From assembly GCA_002471845.1 (NCBI GenBank), contig DKQT01000010.1, forward strand, positions 71,804 through 135,193: 63,390 bases of DNA, written 5' to 3'. Below the pieces are notes generated by a model. That model had not been told where the DNA came from. It was given only the letters and a program-made list of their open reading frames with translations, and ran no database searches. The stretch is from Fidelibacterota bacterium UBA7301 (GTDB taxonomy: Bacteria > Fidelibacterota > Marinisomatia > Marinisomatales > TCS55). This document shows, piece by piece, positions 60,433 to 63,390 of the stretch (position 1 is the first letter of the stretch; every line of letters begins with the position of its first letter). The position numbers were made by a program, and so were the translations under genes.

Positions 60433-60605
60433 CCGTGGAATGAGAATAGAAAAAGATAGTATCAAATTCTAGGACTTCCACGGACTAGCTGGGCCAACGT
60501 GAAAACGGAGGCAAGCTGGCGGTTTGAAAGAGCAACCAGTCAGTTAGGAGAAAAGCCAGGCGATGTAATCTGTCAAAGGATTGGAGAGCCTGGCTTTTGC
60601 TTTTT
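60433..60605 (+). ncRNA. Unclassified structured RNA (small RNA or 5' regulatory leader of mscS)
   Basis: About 173 nt between a promoter and an intrinsic terminator, with no frame. Visible stems: CCGTGGAA (60433-60440) with TTCCACGG (60476-60483), enclosing AGAAT/ATTCT; CTAGCTG (60485-60491) with CAGTTAG (60541-60547), all seven positions paired; inside it a hairpin CGT-GAAA-ACG (60498-60507) flanked by GCC/GGC, and GGTT (60521-60524) with AACC (60534-60537). Then the terminator. The GC-rich pairs and GAAA tetraloop point to a real RNA. It does not match any riboswitch or housekeeping RNA I know by consensus. It lies 74 bases upstream of mscS on the same strand, so it could be either a free small RNA or a regulatory leader. 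Confidence 0.65.
60551..60605 (+). terminator. Intrinsic terminator of the structured RNA
   Basis: AAAAGCCAGGC (60551-60561) pairs perfectly with GCCTGGCTTTT (60588-60598); the loop itself folds (AATC..GATT). It is followed by GCTTTTT. The 11-bp stem and T run are strong. CTGGC at 60516-60520 could instead pair with GCCAG of the terminator's left arm, giving a possible antiterminator. Confidence 0.75.
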
Positions 60606-60678
60606 ATTTAATAATCTATAATTAACCTGCTGCCAACCATAGATACTTTATCAAACTTTATCTATATTTATCCTCATT

Positions 60679-61734
60679 ATGGAATGGATAAAAGATAATT
60701 ACACCGTGCTAATAGCCAACCCGCTTGTCCGAAGCGCCCTCATTATTTTGGGCTCTATTGTGGTAGCCAAGATCACGGACCTAGTTTTTACGGGTATATT
60801 CAAGCGACTCACGGAAAAAACGCGTACCGGCCTGGATGACAAGATCGTTAACCTCCTACACCGCCCCATTTTCTATTCCATTCTTTTCATTGGATTTTCT
60901 ATGGCGGTAAAGACCGCTGCCTTGCCGGCTTATATTGATTTTGCCCTGGTAGGACTATTTAAAACAGCCACGATCCTAATTTGGCTTTTCCTTATTTCTA
61001 AAGTATTTATGATTTCAATGGAGTGGGCATCAGGCAGGACAGCAAACCGTCTCCTGCAGCAAAAGACACTCCCGCTGTTCAACAATTTAGGTAAGATCGC
61101 CATCGGCCTTTTCGGCGCTTATTTCATTTTTCTGAGCTGGGATATTAATATTAACGGCATCCTTGCTTCCGCCGGCGTTTTGGGAGTTGTCCTGGGCTTG
61201 GCCGCCAAGGATACAGTGGCCAATTTTTTTGCGGGCATTTTCCTCATGGCGGACTCACCCTTCAAAGAGGGGGATTATATTTTACTAGAAACAGGCGAGC
61301 GGGGCTATGTGAAAAGTATGGGCCTCCGTTCCACACGCATCATGACGCGGGATGATATTGAAATCACGATCCCTAACTCGGTGATTGCCTCATCCAAGAT
61401 TGTAAATGAAAGTGGTGGTCCAGAAGACATTGAGCGGGTCCGGATTACCCTGCTGGTAGCTTATGGTTCCGATATAGACGAGGTGAAAATATTGCTAAAA
61501 TCCATAGCCCTGGCCAATGACAATGTTCAGAATTCACCGGAACCAAGAGTGCGCTTCCGAGAATTTGCCGAGTCCGGGATCAAACTTCAGCTTTTATTCT
61601 GGATTTATAAACCGGAGATCCGCGGCCGAACTGTAGATGCGGTAAATACGCAAATCTATAAACAGTTCGCGACCAATAATATTACCATTCCCTATCCTAC
61701 CATGAAGGTGCTTCTGCCAGAGAATAGTAAATAG
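60679..61734 (+). CDS. MscS-family mechanosensitive channel
   Basis: 351 residues. Four or so N-terminal hydrophobic helices, then the pore helix TM3 with its Gly/Ala pattern (GILASAGVLGVVLGLAAKDT then VANFFAGIFLMADSPFKEGD). The cytosolic beta domain includes GYVKSMGLRSTRIMTRDDIE, ITIPNSVIASS and the C-terminal alpha/beta domain (VRITLLVAYGSDIDEVKILL). It releases osmolytes when membrane tension rises. The structured RNA lies directly upstream. It converges with the 35-residue frame, 1 base apart. Confidence 0.9.
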   Translation: MEWIKDNYTVLIANPLVRSALIILGSIVVAKITDLVFTGIFKRLTEKTRTGLDDKIVNLLHRPIFYSILFIGFSMAVKTAALPAYIDFALVGLFKTATILIWLFLISKVFMISMEWASGRTANRLLQQKTLPLFNNLGKIAIGLFGAYFIFLSWDININGILASAGVLGVVLGLAAKDTVANFFAGIFLMADSPFKEGDYILLETGERGYVKSMGLRSTRIMTRDDIEITIPNSVIASSKIVNESGGPEDIERVRITLLVAYGSDIDEVKILLKSIALANDNVQNSPEPRVRFREFAESGIKLQLLFWIYKPEIRGRTVDAVNTQIYKQFATNNITIPYPTMKVLLPENSK

Positions 61735-61735
61735 G

Positions 61736-61843
61736 TCACCAAGTCGGTTTCAATCCCAGATAGCTGGTCAAGACCAAAACAATAAATATTGCCAGAAGAA
61801 TGACTGGACCAAAAATGATTACGGATAAAACCGTGCGTTTTAT
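61736..61843 (-). CDS. Possible 35-residue membrane protein with ATA start
   Basis: Immediately after an in-frame TAA the frame reads ATA AAA CGC ACG.., that is (M)KRTVLSVIIFGPVILLAI, FIVLVLTSYLGLKPTW: a basic start and one long hydrophobic helix. There is no ATG, GTG or TTG before the helix. The ATA overlaps the stop of the T9SS gene (ATAA), just as ATG overlaps TGA elsewhere in this window. A Shine-Dalgarno is not clear: AAGGAAG is about 19 bases away. It resembles two other cases here where ATT/ATA replaces ATG. If translation does not start at ATA, it is not a gene. Confidence 0.4.
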   Translation of the reverse strand: MKRTVLSVIIFGPVILLAIFIVLVLTSYLGLKPTW

Positions 61844-63390
61844 TTAAGCAATACCATCTTCCTTGTCTTAACAAACTGGTTTGCTCGAAGCTGGTAGAGA
61901 TAAACACCAGCACCTACAGGGTCACCATAGTCATTCGTGGCATTCCATTTAATTGAATGGAAACCCGCAGGTGTATCGTTCATATTGAATGTTTTTACTC
62001 TTTGCCCCAGCATATTATAAATGGTCAGGGTTATGCTACTTACCTCTGGCAGGTCAAAGCGCAGGGTTGTAGTTGGATTGAATGGATTTGGATAGTTTTC
62101 ATGCAATGCAAATTCAGTTGGTATACCTTCCATTTCTGTTGAGAGGTATTCATATCGATTCACATATACCACTCTATCATCACCCGTTACTTTAACAGTG
62201 TCTATGCCATCTGTAGCACTTACGCTATACTTTACCGTTGCCGCATTAACCAGGCTACCTTCAAATACATTTTCCAGAAATTCTTGATAAGTAAGCGGTA
62301 ATGTTGTTACGGTGGTATCATATATTTCTTCTACTGGGTATACACCTATTTTAGCATAGACTAAATAATGAATAGAATCAAGGTCAACACTTTTACTTTC
62401 TGCCCATTGAAGATTGTAAGTATCAGTAATATTATCTTTATTAATTATAACTGTATCTAATACATCACTGATCCATTCAAAACTAACTGGTGCAATATTG
62501 TTCCACGCAATAACTGTATCTTTATTAACCAGAGAAGTTTCTTTATGCCAACCAGGTTCTAATTGCCTTAAGCCATCAGGATTTGGTTCCGATTTGAACC
62601 GCTCTAAATCTTCTTTGATTCTATAATCTGGTATTGTTTTAAAATAATGATACCAGTACTGACTTTCTCCGGTATCTCCTGCAACTAAAGTTGTATCAAG
62701 CCCTACAGTTGCTTCCCAATGATCGTCTGATAACTTCCGCATACTTACAGTATCTCTACCATTGCAGCCCGTACATTCATGGTTTTCTGCACCCGATTTC
62801 CAGAATCCAAGTGATATATTAGTATCCGGAAGCGAATGAGTTGGCAGCTCTACATTAAAGGTGATTGCTTTAATACCATTATTATTATAAGTAGATACGC
62901 CATCTACGTCTACTCCACAAATGTAAGTAAAGGTTACGCCTGCATCTATATTCTCTTTTGCAGAAGTCCAATTTTCAGTGGACCAGGCTGGGTCTAACAC
63001 TTCGATGCAGGTCAGGTTTGGATTCTCTGTTGCATCAAAAGTTGTCAATCCATCGGTGACCCCATTTCTCATATTCAAATAGGTTAATTGGTTATTTTTA
63101 ATGTGCAGCCAGGTTAACACTGTATTTTTACTCACATCCAGGCTGGCCAATTTATTATCACAAGAGGTCAGCTTGGTTAAAGCTGTATTTTTGCTTAAAT
63201 CCATGCTTGTCAATTGATTGGCACAAAAGTCCAGGGTAGTTAACGCTGTATTAGCGCTCACATTCAGGCTGGTCAATTTATTATTGTATATTTTCAGCAC
63301 GGTCAAGGCCGTAAAAGCTTCTATCCCCGTCAAATCGCTTATTTCTTTTTCGCTCACATCTAAAGTGGTTACACCGCTGATGTTTGCTGT
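61840..63390 (-). CDS. T9SS-secreted leucine-rich-repeat protein (5' end outside window)
   Basis: The frame is open to the window edge, so the start is missing; 516 residues are seen. From the N-terminus: leucine-rich repeats of 21-22 residues (LTSLNVSANTALTTLDFCAN; LTSMDLSKNTALTKLTSCDN), at least five, ending near residue 115. Then a beta-rich domain (about 175-260; ITFNVELPTHSLPDTNISLG, FWKSGAENHECTGCNG with a CxxC pair), similar in layout to carbohydrate-binding or starch-binding modules. A third domain follows (NITDTYNLQWAESKSV). The T9SS sorting domain ends the protein (HENYPNPFNPTTTLRFDLP ... VGAGVYLYQL ... KTRKMVLLK). Probably a cell-surface adhesin or substrate-binding protein. Confidence 0.85.
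   Translation of the reverse strand, partial: TANISGVTTLDVSEKEISDLTGIEAFTALTVLKIYNNKLTSLNVSANTALTTLDFCANQLTSMDLSKNTALTKLTSCDNKLASLDVSKNTVLTWLHIKNNQLTYLNMRNGVTDGLTTFDATENPNLTCIEVLDPAWSTENWTSAKENIDAGVTFTYICGVDVDGVSTYNNNGIKAITFNVELPTHSLPDTNISLGFWKSGAENHECTGCNGRDTVSMRKLSDDHWEATVGLDTTLVAGDTGESQYWYHYFKTIPDYRIKEDLERFKSEPNPDGLRQLEPGWHKETSLVNKDTVIAWNNIAPVSFEWISDVLDTVIINKDNITDTYNLQWAESKSVDLDSIHYLVYAKIGVYPVEEIYDTTVTTLPLTYQEFLENVFEGSLVNAATVKYSVSATDGIDTVKVTGDDRVVYVNRYEYLSTEMEGIPTEFALHENYPNPFNPTTTLRFDLPEVSSITLTIYNMLGQRVKTFNMNDTPAGFHSIKWNATNDYGDPVGAGVYLYQLRANQFVKTRKMVLLK

Noticed and set aside
60433..60605. Guanidine-I (ykkC) riboswitch, suggested by TCTAGGACTTCC and GCTGGGCC
   Set aside because: The conserved CUGGUCCGAGAG and the ACGG..GGGA..AAGCCCGGGAGA blocks are not present in the right order.
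1..63390. CRISPR arrays, insertion sequences, rRNA genes
   Set aside because: No regularly spaced short repeats with unique spacers, no transposase frame and no rRNA sequence seen on either strand.

Overview
The window looks like a chromosomal piece of a free-living, probably marine bacterium of the FCB superphylum; Marinimicrobia (SAR406) or a close relative is my best guess. Grounds: three secreted proteins end in the type IX secretion (Por) sorting domain with the NYPNPFNP motif; there are many lipoproteins, beta-barrels and secreted peptidases; base composition is moderately A+T-rich by eye; a SelW-like selenoprotein is present. No rRNA, ribosomal or other firm phylogenetic marker is in the window, so the lineage is an inference. 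Nearly everything before 40 kb lies on the minus strand.

Layout. 0-4.1 kb: a minus-strand run from a FecR-domain outer-membrane protein through a 44-residue membrane protein and a UGA-containing SelW-like selenoprotein to three unknown exported or small proteins. 4.2-11.6 kb: a FAD/Fe-S D-lactate-type dehydrogenase, a thioesterase, a fibronectin/TolB-propeller lipoprotein, a PEGA protein and a MORN-repeat lipoprotein. 11.6-20 kb: tRNA-Ser(UGA), a T9SS beta-propeller protein, a serine hydrolase, then a segment of about 4 kb between a truncated tRNA-Ser and the intact tRNA-Ser(GGA). It carries an OprB-like porin with a 31-residue lipoprotein, a glycine-zipper protein, a PHP-domain protein, an unknown protein and a truncated gene end. 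20-29 kb: one 2828-residue secreted protein built of 23 repeats. 29-32.5 kb: a CNNM-type membrane protein, a TIGR02206 membrane protein, a methyltransferase and small proteins. 32.5-39.7 kb: a 5-oxoproline/peptide scavenging operon (penicillin acylase, pxpB, pxpC, Na+/solute symporter, pxpA, M20 peptidase). 40-58 kb: a TrmH/RlmB methyltransferase, two M1 peptidases, barrels, lipoproteins, tRNA-Leu and tRNA-Cys, an SDR, a T9SS metalloprotease and an M28 peptidase. 58.5-63.4 kb (partly plus strand): an SLC13-type transporter, a structured RNA with its own promoter and terminator, MscS, and a T9SS leucine-rich-repeat protein cut by the window edge.

Together the genes suggest a heterotroph that degrades peptides outside the cytoplasm (M1, M20, M28, M6-like and penicillin-acylase enzymes) and imports products such as 5-oxoproline and organic acids. 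Several genes are not simple ATG-to-stop open frames. The selenoprotein is hidden by its UGA codon. At least three reading frames (pxpB, a carboxypeptidase-regulatory-domain protein and a 35-residue membrane protein) appear to begin at ATT or ATA immediately after the upstream stop. More than a dozen proteins shorter than 80 residues are also present.
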